Shown in pieces: positions 21,080 to 35,885 of a stretch of DNA of 64,000 nucleotides (within the stretch, counting starts at the first letter, position 1; every line of letters begins with the position of its first letter). Below the pieces are notes generated by a model that made no database searches, was not told the origin of the DNA, and saw nothing but the letters and a program-made list of their open reading frames with translations. Position numbers and translations under genes: made by a program. Source of the stretch: Haliotis asinina (Eukaryota; Mollusca; Gastropoda; Lepetellida; Haliotidae); contig NW_027133924.1 in NCBI RefSeq assembly GCF_037392515.1, positions 1 through 64,000 on the forward strand. Direction: 5' to 3'.

Positions 21080-24000
21080 CTCAGCTGGCCAATATAATTC
21101 AATGGAACTGCAGAGGGATTAAAAATAACTTTAACGAGTTACAGTTACTCGTACAAGATCATCAACCGTCGGCATTCTGTATCCAAGAGACATATCTTAA
21201 AGATACAGATAATTTTAAATTGAGACAGTATGATGCTTACCATTCTTTTTCTCCTCAGAGGGATCGTGCAACTGGAGGAGCTTCTATTTTAGTACATCAC
21301 AACGTCATCCATAGCCCTGTCGCTCTAAATACACAATTGCAAACTGTAGCTGTTCGTATTACTTTGCACATGGCGCTGACATTGTGCAGTTTGTACATAC
21401 CGCCCTCTTCAAATATTCACAAATCAGATCTTCAAAATTTATACGATCAACTCCCGAAGCCATGTTTAATCACGGGCGATCTTAACGGACACAACCCACT
21501 TTGGGGAAGTGTCAACACAAATAGGAAGGGTAAATCATCGAGGATTTCATATCTGATAATAACTTATGTATTTTCAATGACGATTCAGCTACTTACCTAC
21601 ATCCAGCTACGGGAACATATTCTTCCCTGGATATATCATTTGCCGACTCAAATTTGTGTAATGAATTCGAATGGGAGGTGCATGATGACCTGTGTGGGAG
21701 TGATCACTTCCCAACTATTCTTAAAGGCATTATCCCTGGGGATGATCCACCCTTATCCAGACGGAACTTCAAGAAGGCTGACTGGTCCTTATATAAAACA
21801 CTTTGTATTGATCATTTAAAACCTGATGTTTTTGTAAACAGCGAAGATCCTATACAGCTGTTTTCAGATATAATCAATAACATTGCTGACCAAACTATCC
21901 CCAAGTCCTCTGCAATTCCACATGTTCGCAAACCATGGTTTACTAATGACTGTTAACAGGCCAGAAAGAGTAGGAGGAAAGCGGAAAAGTATTTTCGCCG
22001 CCACCCTACAGTACATAATTTAGATAGAGTAAAAATTTTAAATGCCAAGGCTCGACGCACTTTTAAACAGAGTAAACGCCTGTCTTTGAGGAACTATGTC
22101 TCCAAAATTAATTCCCGTACACCCATGTCTAAGGTGTGGAATATGATACAAAGAATTACGGGCAAAGGTTCCAGATCTACTGTTCATCATCTGAAGGATG
22201 GTGACCGGGTATTAACTGATAAATCTGATATTGCCAACAAGCTTGGTGAAACTCTCGCCAAACATTCTTCTTCGTCCAATTACGTACCTGAATTTAAACA
22301 CTACCAGAAACAGCAGGAGAAGAAGAGAATAAATTTTACCTCAGACAATGGCGAAGACTATAATGAATTATTTTCATTACATGAGCTACACACTGCCCTT
22401 GAGCAAGCTCATGATACAGCGTCAGGAGCTGACTATATTCACTATCAGCTCCTGAAACATTTGCCCAAATCATGTTTGGAAACAATGCTCAATATTTTTG
22501 ATTCAATATGGACTTAGGGAAAATTCCCGTCTTCTTGGCGTAATGCTATTGTAGATCCTATTCCAAAACCTGGCCGGGATCATACTGATCCGTCGAATTA
22601 CAGACCAAGTTCTTAAACGAGTTGTGTCTGTAAAACCATGGAGCGTATGGTAAACAGTCGATTAACATGGTTTCTTGAAACTAACAACCTTATCACAAAT
22701 ATTCAGTGTGGTTTCAGGAAGAATCGTAGTACCATTGATCATTTGGTACGTTTAGAATCCTTTGTAAAAAATGCATTTATCAATAAGCAACATGCTGTAC
22801 CGATCTTTTTTTGATCTCGAGAAAGCATACGATACCACCTGGAAGCATGGCATTTTAAAGGATTTACATGGTTTCGGTTTAAGGGGTCGTTTACCTCTGT
22901 TTATATCGCAGTTTTTACAAGGCAGGCAATTTCAAGTCCGAGTAGGTTCTACCCTGTCTGATCATTACAATCAGCATCAGGGTGTTCCGCAAGGCAGCAT
23001 TTTGTCTGTGACCTTATTTAGTATCAAGATCAACAGTTTATCCAAGGTTTTAAACGATTCAATAGATGGATCACTTTTCGTGGATGATTTTAATATTTCC
23101 TGTCGCGGTAAGAATATGCATACTATTGAACGGCAACTGCAATTATGTTTAAACAAAATAAATAAATGGTGTCTTGAGAATGGTTTTAAATTTTCTAAGA
23201 CAAAAACTAATTGCTTCCATTTCTGCCGTAAGTATAAACCACATAAGGACCCAGAATTATTTTTAAATGGCACTCCTATCAAAGTCGTTAAGGAGGCCAA
23301 GTTCTTAGGTTTGATTTTCGACTCTCATTTAACTTTTCTTCCGCATATCAAATACTTGAAAACTAAATGCCTGAAGGCACTTGATCTATTGAAAGTTGTG
23401 TCAAATTCAAAATGGGGAGGGGATCAAGCTACTCTCCTGCACCTATACCGTGCACTTGTCCGTTCGAAGCTTGATTATGGCTCCATCATTTATGGTGGAG
23501 CCTGTAAAAGCAATCTAAAACTCCTTGATTCTATCCACCACCAAGGTCTGAGACTTTGTCTTTGGTCGTTCCGAACTTCTCCTATTGACAGTCTCTATGT
23601 CGAAGCCGATGAACCATCTCTTACACAGCGCCGTATCAAATTAGCTCTACAATATATTACAAAACTATACTCTAACGAATCCAACCCTGCTTTTAACTGT
23701 GTTTTCGATCCTCTTTATGAGCATTTATACATCAAAAAGTCTTCTCTTGTTCCACCTTTTGGGCACAGAATTAAACCATTCATTTCTGCTGCCGGCATTG
23801 AGCTGAAAAGTATAGCGCCTTCTCGTCTTCTCCTCCTTGGCAATTAGTGAGGCCACAAGTTGACCTCACATTAACAAAGTTTAAAAAATCAGACACAAAC
23901 GAATTACAATATAAACAAGAGTTTATGCAATTAAAAAATAATTATAGTACATACAAATCCTTATTTACAGATGGTTCCAAGGATGGTTGCACAGTTGCTT

Positions 24001-24740
24001 GTGCCACTGTCATTGGATCCAGAACAATATCTTCTCGATTACCTGATAACAGCTCCATTTTCACTGCAGAAGCTAACGCAATATTAACGGCTCTTCAATA
24101 TATTCAAAGACATCCTAATCATGTACAGTATATAATTTTTTCTGATTCTCTTTCTTGCCTTCAGGCTATTAAAAATTTGTCTTGTAAACATCCACTTTTA
24201 ATTGACATAATTGAATTGTATAATGATCTTACAACTGGCAGTGCGACATCTTTTGTTGGTTACCCAGCCATGTCGGTATTTCTGGGAATGCAATGGCCGA
24301 TCTTGCTGCTAAGGCTGCACTCAACAAATCTGTGACACCACGACTTATTCCATGCAGTGACTATAAAGCTAGCATTAGAACTTACATTCGTGATCTGATG
24401 CAAAAGAAGTGGGACACCCAAGTTGGAATAAATAAATTACATGCCATAAAACCTTATATTGGTTACACTCACTTGGGCTGTCAGTCCAGATTTGAAGAGG
24501 TCGCATTGGCCATACGCGTTACACCCACAGTTATTTACTAAAAGGTGATGATCCTCCGTTTTGTATCCCTTGTGATGAGAGAACCACGGTCAAGCATATC
24601 CTGCTTGACTGTTGAATTCTCCATCATAAGGGATAACTATATATTTCAATGTCAAAACAATGAAGGATCTTTTAAGCACAGTTAGTACTCATTTAATTCT
24701 TGGATTTTTAAAAGAAATTGATTTTCTTATTGAATTGTAA
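21076..24740 (+). pseudogene. Plus LINE ORF2, unit 3 (broken)
   Basis: Ancestral breaks. The private G22911 is synonymous in the RT core (22771-23847). Confidence 0.9.
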
Positions 24741-25314
24741 TTGATATGTTCTGTAAATAGTTGTATTTTAATGATTGGTAGTTTAAATTAGTAACTTAGA
24801 TTGTTAGTGGCTGTACCCTCAACGGGGGTTGAAGTGTTGTAAAATTATTGTCCTCCTGAGAGGGTACGTAAGTCCAATACTCTCATAGTCAATTTAAATC
24901 TACTACTAGTTTTTAATCGTAGAATATTTGTTGTTTTTAAGTCATGGCTAAATTTCAGGATAATCGCCAATAGCTGAAGGGGTGGTGTAAATCCAGCTAG
25001 GTTTCATGCAGGTAGCAGAAGTAATGTAAGTCCCCATGGACCTTAGTATGGTGATCTACTTCAGTTGTTGGCGATCTATAGCCCCGGTTTTATGTTGTAT
25101 TGTCTTCTTTAAATCCAATGTTTTAACTTTCAATGCTAGTTTTATGTTCTGTGATACTCTAGTGTTTTTACTGTCCTTCGCTGACAGGTTTTACTTTTTC
25201 TCTTTTCTCATCCTAACATTACTATAACTTATTTTGTTCTCGTCACGATATGGCTGCAATATTGCCGATGTGACGTTAAATGTTAACTCACTCACTCACT
25301 CACTCTATAAAATA

Positions 25315-25553
25315 CTGAGCCCACTGAAAGCAGTAATCGCACTCTATTTTCGTTCTTAAACGTCACAAACCAAGTGCCATTCGCCTTTGGTTTCCATATT
25401 GAAAGAATTGGTTGCATGTTGAATAATATCAAACACATTTTCCCTGTCAAAATTTCTAATTGCAGATTTCATACGTACCGTCTGATGTATCGTCCTCCGA
25501 TCCAGGAAACGGGTCGGCACAGCAGGTTCCACAACTGCAGCATGATAGGCCAT
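25315..25553 (-). pseudogene. Minus LINE ORF1 N-terminal part, unit 3
   Basis: Start ATG at 25553-25551. Has the T variant shared with units 2 and 4 at 25476. Confidence 0.7.
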
Positions 25554-26352
25554 GGTCCTTAAGAACAATGGGGGTAGACCCAGAGGTCACATGAAATATG
25601 ACAATTTTTGTGAAGGCAACAAAATGTTAAAATAACCTTATTTATTCCTTTGAATACACAGAGTGCAGGCGCTAAAACGTCGGGGCGACGTAGGAAAAGC
25701 ATCCTGCAGCTAGCGCCATGAGCCGGTGGATTGGCGCTTAATTAACGAGGCGCGGGGACACAGCACTTGGAGGAGTTTGTGCAGTCACCCCCAGACAAGC
25801 GTAAACAAACAGTGCAACTGACCGCGTGGACTAAATCCACTAAACTTAAATACAGTGCAAGTATCAAAACAATGGTAGGATACGTGAACTTTAGTCACAA
25901 ATGTTGTTTTATTTAAAAAATATAATGAAAGTTAAAGACATTTTGAAATTTCAATGTAAACTGATCCAGGGGAAACGCGCCGAAGTTTCTGGTATCTCCT
26001 TACCACTTGAAAACACTTACTAGGGGTTAGCTGGCTCTTAAGACGTGTGTTATCGGGCAGAATGTGGTTGTGAGGGTGTGAGAATCTACGACGTTATTAC
26101 CGGCGTGCGACACCATGGCCAACGTCCTTGGATACTGGGACAGACAAACTGCAAGTGGAAAATAAATCACTTTGAGGAACTTCCCGGGGCTTGGTTTGGT
26201 CGGAGTACAATGTGGTTGAGTGGATGGGTCCATTTCTTCAGTTTGGAAGTGGTTGCATGGTGCCTCCAGTGAAACGGACGCGCGAAAAGGTAGGCAAAGT
26301 GAGATTAAAAAAGGGAAATGATATGTGGAAAAGAGAGGGCTAAGTTAAGCGT
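25554..26352. other. Spacer, unit 3
   Basis: No gene seen. The compound hairpin lies at 25668-25717. Confidence 0.6.
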
Positions 26353-26378
26353 TCTATTTTTTGAATTGTATTATGAGT

Positions 26379-26531
26379 GGTGAGCCATTCCCGGAGGTAC
26401 TGCAATACCGGGTCAACCCGTGATGAGGGCGGAGCAAGCTCCGTGGCACCTCATCCCGTTGCAAAAATCAGTTTAATATCGATGTCTCCAATAGGACACG
26501 TATCAGATATTAAGCTGATAAGAACAGATAC
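26379..26531 (-). ncRNA. RNU2: U2 snRNA 3' part, unit 3
   Basis: Full 153-nt fragment, with the 3' box at 26353-26366. Confidence 0.92.
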
Positions 26532-28558
26532 TTTTTTTTTCTTTTTGATAAAATTTAATGCATATAACAAATTTACAAGCTCGGCCTAAAAGTATATCAC
26601 AAAAAAGAAGTTTTGCCCTGCAGCGCTAACAACTAAAGAACTAAAAGAGGAAATTGCCAAACCTGGCTACATGCAATACACATTCACACTATATACATCA
26701 AATGAAGATAGATCTAGATGAAACACACGTAAATGAAGCATACATAATATATATTAACAAACGAGAAATACAAACAAACATGCCATATTCTAACTGACAA
26801 CCAATCAAACCATATATATATATAAAGAATCATCAACATGCACATACTATATACATCACACTATACAAACAATATACATGCACAACATCACTATGTAAAA
26901 TGCTACACATGCCAAAACCTGGCTACATGCACAATACATATTTACAATATAAAGATCAAATGAAGTATGAACTGAATGAAGCGAGCATAAATGAAGCATT
27001 CGAAAAGGAAACAAGGGTAAATGAAGCGTACGTAAACCAATAAACTCAAATGAAGCGTACATAATATATAGATAGATTCACAAACTTTTATGCCACATTA
27101 TGGCTACAAAGTGTCAGTCAGTTAGAGCAAAAGTATGTGCATATATTTATCTATTAAGTTAAATATGTAATTCTAATAAATGATCGGGATTGATTTTACC
27201 AAATACTGAAGTTGAAAGCCAGTACCAGGAAAAGACAGATAGCGGAAAGCGACAAAAGTCAACCTTGACACGTGTCCTAAGGAAACATAGAAAACGCAAC
27301 ATGATATCATTTCCATTTAATTTTCTGTGCTCAAATTTATTTGAATTCCGAATAAGCAAAATTGTATATTTTGCCAAAGTTAAAAGGTAAATGCATAATG
27401 ATTTTTTATAAGAATTTGGAATTTTAGGAACCAAATTAAACCGAATGACTTCGTTAGATCTTTCCAATAAGCCAAAAGACAATTGATCTAACCACTGGAA
27501 AACGATATCCCACAAAACATCAACACACGAGCAATAGATGAAAAGATTGTCAGAAGTTTCTATTGCTATACGACAGAGTGGACAGTTAGGAGTGATAGAC
27601 ATTCCCCGAGTATAAAGTGTATACCCTAAGGGGAGAGAATCATAGATGAGACGATAATTGACCGATTTCGAAAGTGGATCCACGAAGGAATTGTGTAGAT
27701 TAAGCCAAACCTGCTGAAAAGGAATACGTGGATACAACGTTTCAACTTTATTTTCCACAACAGTTTGTAATAAACAAGCATAGTACTGTTTTGATGTAAA
27801 CCGAAACATATCTATCAAATAATTTGAATTGACAGCTTCAAACTGTCTTAAAGCCAATAAACACGTCTGATACAATAATGGCATCGTCTCAGAATGAGGA
27901 AATAATAGTGAAGCAAAAGTAGGACAATAGTGACGTAAAGACATTCCTAACCAATATTTTGCAAAAAATGTCCACTTAGTTGAAGAATTATGCAAAAGAT
28001 TTTGAATGTGCTTTAAATAAAAAGAATATAATTTTGATTGGATGTGAACTACACCCAAACCCCCATCCAAAATAGGTTTATAGCACACAGACCTCCGAAT
28101 AGGCTTAGCAGTGGACTGTCAAATAAAACGAAAAGTCTCCCTCTGAAAAAGGTCGACATAATGTTTTGAAAATATTGTTACAGCCCCTCGATACCAAAAT
28201 TTAGACAAAGCCATGACATTGCACACAGTAGATTTGCCCAGGTGATAACACCTTAGACACACTGGCAACCGACCCGGGGCAGTGACTAGCATGGACATTC
28301 TGTCACCCAGTCTAACAATATATGGAATATCTTCAGCTTTTCCACTGTCAACTTGCAACTGGACAGTTCTCACACCAGTCTGAACAGGGGATCCCCCAAT
28401 TAACATAGTTTCAGGAGTTATGCTCAGCACCTTCCCAAATCTCCTAAAGTAGGAATCCAGGAATTCATTGGATACTACACCATGAATCCAGTGTACTCTC
28501 AAATCCAGTACTTCCTTGTCGTAGGGAGAAAAGTCTATTTTAATGTCTCTATAAAATA
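26532..28558 (-). mobile_element. Keno-like LINE 3' segment, units 3/4
   Basis: From here rightward the copies carry T at the site equivalent to 8917 (here 27627), against C in units 1 and 2. Confidence 0.82.
27159..28558 (-). pseudogene. Chimeric ORF1-RT tail, units 3/4
   Basis: Same structure, with the in-frame TGA at 28121-28119. Confidence 0.82.
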
Positions 28559-28616
28559 AGCACCCATGGCGAGCCACCTCCTCGTGGTGGGTGCTGGGTA
28601 ACGCTAAGTGCTCGCC
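28559..28616 (+). ncRNA. HDV-like ribozyme candidate, unit 4
   Basis: Unchanged from unit 1. Confidence 0.73.
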
Positions 28617-29202
28617 AACCCCCCGTGTGGATCCGGGGGCATATTTGGTCCACCAATCCGTTGGCCGTGGGTTGCGTCCCTGTGTCGGTGGAGGAGGGGA
28701 TCCTGGTGGTTGAGGGTAATGGGGGCCTCGAACGACGTTCCTGTTACTCAACACACCACTTTGGCCCTGACTTCACCTAGACGGGTGGTAGAACTGGCCC
28801 GGTTCTATCAATCGGCTGGTCACGCCATGCCCTGTGCATGGACAAACTTCCTCAGCAATTATTGTGCATGTTTGTACATTTGTGACAATGAGCGTTTGTT
28901 ATTATCATACTCTATACTATAATAATTTGCCTAGAGTCCTATGCCAGAAGGCGGTGGCTCATGGGCCAATCTAGTGATGTTGACCTCCGAATGATGTATG
29001 TCTCTAATTTCTTGTCTAGGGCCGAACCAGTCTGGCATTGAATTGGTCGACAAATACAGCTATTCGTGTCATATTCGCTGGAGTATACTATCCCTGTATC
29101 CCTGGTGTCAGCATCTTGGATACCCGTTGCTAATAGACACCGTCCTTGTTGACACTCCATGGTGGGTGGGGAGCAGGGATGGTGAATGATTTTCCTTTCG
29201 CC

Positions 29203-30434
29203 ATGACTTTCCAACAAGCTGGTTCAACTCGACATGACAAAAAACGACGTCTGGACGAACTAGATCGTCCATCCGACACAAATTCAACCACTGATTCCTG
29301 GGCTAATCGAAGCAACTGATTTTCTGCCTAACAAACTCAACCCATTTGCCGTGTCAAAAGCTATCTATGGGATCTGTGGGGAGGTGAAAAATGTCACCCG
29401 TCTCCGTAATGGTTCACTGTTAGTTGAGTGCGCACGGAGACAGCAATCTCTAAATCTTATGTCTGTTAAAACATTTGCCAATATAGAAGTTGCCGTGTCC
29501 GTGCACAAAACTCTTAATTCGTGCCGTGGTATCATACGTGACAGGGCACGCTCTCTGTATGATATGAGTGAAGAGGATATTGCAGCTGAGCTTGAAGATC
29601 AGGGGGTTACAGCAGTGAAACGTTTCACCATTAAAAAGGATGGAATTGTAACTAAAACAAATATATATCTTCTAACATTTGCCAGACCTTCTTTACCACA
29701 GTCAATTAAGGCAGGATATCTTAACATCGGGGTGGATGTGTATTGTCCCCAATCCACTCCGGTGTTATAAATGTCAACAGTTTGGTCATGGGACTTACTC
29801 ATGTCGTAATCCTGCAGTATGTTATCGCTGTGGCGATCCTCATGATGGCACAGGTTGCGAGAATGATCTCAAGTGTGTTAACTGCAAAGAGACTCATGCT
29901 GCTTCTTCAAGGTCATGCCCTATATATCAAAGGGAATCGAAGATAATGAAAATAAAATGTGAAAAAAATCTCTCTTATTTTGAAGCCAAAAAACTTTTCA
30001 CCACTCAGTCCTCAACCCCATCAAATATAACATATTCTGCTGCAGTTACCCGTTCTGTAGCAATGTCCTCAGCTGCATGTCAAACTGACTTGACCTGGGT
30101 CAAATCAGAAAAATCTGTGTTTTCATCTAACAAACCTGCTTCTGAACCGAAAGAATCTACTGCCCCAGTCACTCAAATAACGTCTGAGTCTCAGACAGAA
30201 ATTCAGTCTGAGTCATCACAATTGACTGCTTCGCCACTAGCCACATCACAACCACCCACTATTCCAGTGAAAAAGCAGAAAGGTAAAAAATTACATATGA
30301 CAGAAACACATGTTGTTCCTCTACAAAATACTTTTGGGCCTCTAGACATGGAGGTGACCCCATACTCACAGGACGAGCGGAGGTGCTTACCCCCGTCACG
30401 TTCTCGCGAAAGATCGCCCATTGAGCCACCATGA
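29203..30434 (+). pseudogene. Plus LINE ORF1, unit 4 (broken)
   Basis: Ancestral breaks only, and no private coding change was noticed. Confidence 0.87.
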
Positions 30435-33400
30435 CTCAGCTGGCCAATATAATTCAATGGAACTGCAGAGGGATTAAAAATAACTTTAACGAGTTACAGT
30501 TACTCGTACAAGATCATCAACCGTCGGCATTCTGTATCCAAGAGACATATCTTAAAGATACAGATAATTTTAAATTGAGACAGTATGATGCTTACCATTC
30601 TTTTTCTCCTCAGAGGGATCGTGCAACTGGAGGAGCTTCTATTTTAGTACATCACAACGTCATCCATAGCCCTGTCGCTCTAAATACACAATTGCAAACT
30701 GTAGCTGTTCGTATTACTTTGCACATGGCGCTGACATTGTGCAGTTTGTACATACCGCCCTCTTCAAATATTCACAAATCAGATCTTCAAAATTTATACG
30801 ATCAACTCCCGAAGCCATGTTTAATCACGGGCGATCTTAACGGACACAACCCACTTTGGGGAAGTGTCAACACAAATAGGAAGGGTAAATCATCGAGGAT
30901 TTCATATCTGATAATAACTTATGTATTTTCAATGACGATTCAGCTACTTACCTACATCCAGCTACGGGAACATATTCTTCCCTGGATATATCATTTGCCG
31001 ACTCAAATTTGTGTAATGAATTCGAATGGGAGGTGCATGATGACCTGTGTGGGAGTGATCACTTCCCAACTATTCTTAAAGGCATTATCCCTGGGGATGA
31101 TCCACCCTTATCCAGACGGAACTTCAAGAAGGCTGACTGGTCCTTATATAAAACACTTTGTATTGATCATTTAAAACCTGATGTTTTTGTAAACAGCGAA
31201 GATCCTATACAGCTGTTTTCAGATATAATCAATAACATTGCTGACCAAACTATCCCCAAGTCCTCTGCAATTCCACATGTTCGCAAACCATGGTTTACTA
31301 ATGACTGTTAACAGGCCAGAAAGAGTAGGAGGAAAGCGGAAAAGTATTTTCGCCGCCACCCTACAGTACATAATTTAGATAGAGTAAAAATTTTAAATGC
31401 CAAGGCTCGACGCACTTTTAAACAGAGTAAACGCCTGTCTTTGAGGAACTATGTCTCCAAAATTAATTCCCGTACACCCATGTCTAAGGTGTGGAATATG
31501 ATACAAAGAATTACGGGCAAAGGTTCCAGATCTACTGTTCATCATCTGAAGGATGGTGACCGGGTATTAACTGATAAATCTGATATTGCCAACAAGCTTG
31601 GTGAAACTCTCGCCAAACATTCTTCTTCGTCCAATTACGTACCTGAATTTAAACACTACCAGAAACAGCAGGAGAAGAAGAGAATAAATTTTACCTCAGA
31701 CAATGGCGAAGACTATAATGAATTATTTTCATTACATGAGCTACACACTGCCCTTGAGCAAGCTCATGATACAGCGTCAGGAGCTGACTATATTCACTAT
31801 CAGCTCCTGAAACATTTGCCCAAATCATGTTTGGAAACAATGCTCAATATTTTTGATTCAATATGGACTTAGGGAAAATTCCCGTCTTCTTGGCGTAATG
31901 CTATTGTAGATCCTATTCCAAAACCTGGCCGGGATCATACTGATCCGTCGAATTACAGACCAAGTTCTTAAACGAGTTGTGTCTGTAAAACCATGGAGCG
32001 TATGGTAAACAGTCGATTAACATGGTTTCTTGAAACTAACAACCTTATCACAAATATTCAGTGTGGTTTCAGGAAGAATCGTAGTACCATTGATCATTTG
32101 GTACGTTTAGAATCCTTTGTAAAAAATGCATTTATCAATAAGCAACATGCTGTACCGATCTTTTTTTGATCTCGAGAAAGCATACGATACCACCTGGAAG
32201 CATGGCATTTTAAAGGATTTACATGGTTTCGGTTTAAGGGGTCGTTTACCTCTGTTTATATCGCAATTTTTACAAGGCAGGCAATTTCAAGTCCGAGTAG
32301 GTTCTACCCTGTCTGATCATTACAATCAGCATCAGGGTGTTCCGCAAGGCAGCATTTTGTCTGTGACCTTATTTAGTATCAAGATCAACAGTTTATCCAA
32401 GGTTTTAAACGATTCAATAGATGGATCACTTTTCGTGGATGATTTTAATATTTCCTGTCGCGGTAAGAATATGCATACTATTGAACGGCAACTGCAATTA
32501 TGTTTAAACAAAATAAATAAATGGTGTCTTGAGAATGGTTTTAAATTTTCTAAGACAAAAACTAATTGCTTCCATTTCTGCCGTAAGTATAAACCACATA
32601 AGGACCCAGAATTATTTTTAAATGGCACTCCTATCAAAGTCGTTAAGGAGGCCAAGTTCTTAGGTTTGATTTTCGACTCTCATTTAACTTTTCTTCCGCA
32701 TATCAAATACTTGAAAACTAAATGCCTGAAGGCACTTGATCTATTGAAAGTTGTGTCAAATTCAAAATGGGGAGGGGATCAAGCTACTCTCCTGCACCTA
32801 TACCGTGCACTTGTCCGTTCGAAGCTTGATTATGGCTCCATCATTTATGGTGGAGCCTGTAAAAGCAATCTAAAACTCCTTGATTCTATCCACCACCAAG
32901 GTCTGAGACTTTGTCTTTGGTCGTTCCGAACTTCTCCTATTGACAGTCTCTATGTCGAAGCCGATGAACCATCTCTTACACAGCGCCGTATCAAATTAGC
33001 TCTACAATATATTACAAAACTATACTCTAACGAATCCAACCCTGCTTTTAACTGTGTTTTCGATCCTCTTTATGAGCATTTATACATCAAAAAGTCTTCT
33101 CTTGTTCCACCTTTTGGGCACAGAATTAAACCATTCATTTCTGCTGCCGGCATTGAGCTGAAAAGTATAGCGCCTTCTCGTCTTCTCCTCCTTGGCAATT
33201 AGTGAGGCCACAAGTTGACCTCACATTAACAAAGTTTAAAAAATCAGACACAAACGAATTACAATATAAACAAGAGTTTATGCAATTAAAAAATAATTAT
33301 AGTACATACAAATCCTTATTTACAGATGGTTCCAAGGATGGTTGCACAGTTGCTTGTGCCACTGTCATTGGATCCAGAACAATATCTTCTCGATTACCTG

Positions 33401-34094
33401 ATAACAGCTCCATTTTCACTGCAGAAGCTAACGCAATATTAACGGCTCTTCAATATATTCAAAGACATCCTAATCATGTACAGTATATAATTTTTTCTGA
33501 TTCTCTTTCTTGCCTTCAGGCTATTAAAAATTTGTCTTGTAAACATCCACTTTTAATTGACATAATTGAATTGTATAATGATCTTACAACTGGCAGTGCG
33601 ACATCTTTTGTTGGTTACCAGCCATGTCGGTATTTCTGGGAATGCAATGGCCGATCTTGCTGCTAAGGCTGCACTCAACAAATCTGTGACACCACGACTT
33701 ATTCCATGCAGTGACTATAAAGCTAGCATTAGAACTTACATTCGTGATCTGATGCAAAAGAAGTGGGACACCCAAGTTGGAATAAATAAATTACATGCCA
33801 TAAAACCTTATATTGGTTACACTCACTTGGGCTGTCAGTCCAGATTTGAAGAGGTCGCATTGGCCATACGCGTTACACCCACAGTTATTTACTAAAAGGT
33901 GATGATCCTCCGTTTTGTATCCCTTGTGATGAGAGAACCACGGTCAAGCATATCCTGCTTGACTGTTGAATTCTCCATCATAAGGGATAACTATATATTT
34001 CAATGTCAAAACAATGAAGGATCTTTTAAGCACAGTTAGTACTCATTTAATTCTTGGATTTTTAAAAGAAATTGATTTTCTTATTGAATTGTAA
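30431..34094 (+). pseudogene. Plus LINE ORF2, unit 4 (broken, extra 1-nt deletion)
   Basis: A CCC run is reduced to CC at 33618-33619, just before the last RNase H motif. This merges the downstream SHVGISGNAMADL frame with a different upstream frame (33566-33895) but does not restore the RNase H reading frame. Confidence 0.9.
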
Positions 34095-34668
34095 TTGATA
34101 TGTTCTGTAAATAGTTGTATTTTAATGATTGGTAGTTTAAATTAGTAACTTAGATTGTTAGTGGCTGTACCCTCAACGGGGGTTGAAGTATTGTAAAATT
34201 ATTGTCCTCCTGAGAGGGTACGTAAGTCCAATACTCTCATAGTCAATTTAAATCTACTACTAGTTTTTAATCGTAGAATATTTGTTGTTTTTAAGTCATG
34301 GCTAAATTTCAGGATAATCGCCAATAGCTGAAGGGGTGGTGTAAATCCAGCTAGGTTTCATGCAGGTAGCAGAAGTAATGTAAGTCCCCATGGACCTTAG
34401 TATGGTGATCTACTTCAGTTGTTGGCGATCTATAGCCCCGGTTTTATGTTGTATTGTCTTCTTTAAATCCAATGTTTTAACTTTCAATGCTAGTTTTATG
34501 TTCTGTGATACTCTAGTGTTTTTACTGTCCTTCGCTGACAGGTTTTACTTTTTCTCTTTTCTCATCCTAACATTACTATAACTTATTTTGTTCTCGTCAC
34601 GATATGGCTGCAATATTGCCGATGTGACGTTAAATGTTAACTCACTCACTCACTCACTCTATAAAATA

Positions 34669-34907
34669 CTGAGCCCACTGAAAGCAGTAATCGCACTCTA
34701 TTTTCGTTCTTAAACGTCACAAACCAAGTGCCATTCGCCTTTGGTTTCCATATTGAAAGAATTGGTTGCATGTTGAATAATATCAAACACATTTTCCCTG
34801 TCAAAATTTCTAATTGCAGATTTCATACGTACCGTCTGATGTATCGTCCTCCGATCCAGGAAACGGGTCGGCACAGCAGGTTCCACAACTGCAGCATGAT
34901 AGGCCAT
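34669..34907 (-). pseudogene. Minus LINE ORF1 N-terminal part, unit 4
   Basis: Start ATG at 34907-34905, with the T variant of units 2-4. Confidence 0.7.
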
Positions 34908-35706
34908 GGTCCTTAAGAACAATGGGGGTAGACCCAGAGGTCACATGAAATATGACAATTTTTGTGAAGGCAACAAAATGTTAAAATAACCTTATTTATT
35001 CCTTTGAATACACAGAGTGCAGGCGCTAAAACGTCGGGGCGACGTAGGAAAAGCATCCTGCAGCTAGCGCCATGAGCCGGTGGATTGGCGCTTAATTAAC
35101 GAGGCGCGGGGACACAGCACTTGGAGGAGTTTGTGCAGTCACCCCCAGACAAGCGTAAACAAACAGTGCAACTGACCGCGTGGACTAAATCCACTAAACT
35201 TAAATACAGTGCAAGTATCAAAACAATGGTAGGATACGTGAACTTTAGTCACAAATGTTGTTTTATTTAAAAAATATAATGAAAGTTAAAGACATTTTGA
35301 AATTTCAATGTAAACTGATCCAGGGGAAACGCGCCGAAGTTTCTGGTATCTCCTTACCACTTGAAAACACTTACTAGGGGTTAGCTGGCTCTTAAGACGT
35401 GTGTTATCGGGCAGAATGTGGTTGTGAGGGTGTGAGAATCTACGACGTTATTACCGGCGTGCGACACCATGGCCAACGTCCTTGGATACTGGGACAGACA
35501 AACTGCAAGTGGAAAATAAATCACTTTGAGGAACTTCCCGGGGCTTGGTTTGGTCGGAGTACAATGTGGTTGAGTGGATGGGTCCATTTCTTCAGTTTGG
35601 AAGTGGTTGCATGGTGCCTCCAGTGAAACGGACGCGCGAAAAGGTAGGCAAAGTGAGATTAAAAAAGGGAAATGATATGTGGAAAAGAGAGGGCTAAGTT
35701 AAGCGT
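34908..35706. other. Spacer, unit 4
   Basis: No gene seen. Confidence 0.6.
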
Positions 35707-35732
35707 TCTATTTTTTGAATTGTATTATGAGT

Positions 35733-35885
35733 GGTGAGCCATTCCCGGAGGTACTGCAATACCGGGTCAACCCGTGATGAGGGCGGAGCAAGCTCCGTGG
35801 CACCTCATCCCGTTGCAAAAATCAGTTTAATATCGATGTCTCCAATAGGACACGTATCAGATATTAAGCTGATAAGAACAGATAC
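35733..35885 (-). ncRNA. RNU2: U2 snRNA 3' part, unit 4
   Basis: Full 153-nt fragment, with the 3' box at 35707-35720. Confidence 0.92.

Larger units (their letters stand above)
19204..25305 (+). mobile_element. I-superfamily LINE, unit 3
   Basis: Bracketed by the target duplication at 19192-19203 and 25303-25314. 5' UTR variant C19657 is shared only with unit 6. Confidence 0.9.
18711..28065. repeat. Array unit 3
   Basis: 9,355 bp. Private variants include G20091, G22911 and G24836. C at 19657 is shared only with unit 6. Confidence 0.95.
28559..34659 (+). mobile_element. I-superfamily LINE, unit 4
   Basis: One base shorter than its sisters. The target duplication is intact at 28547-28558 and 34657-34668. 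Confidence 0.9.
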
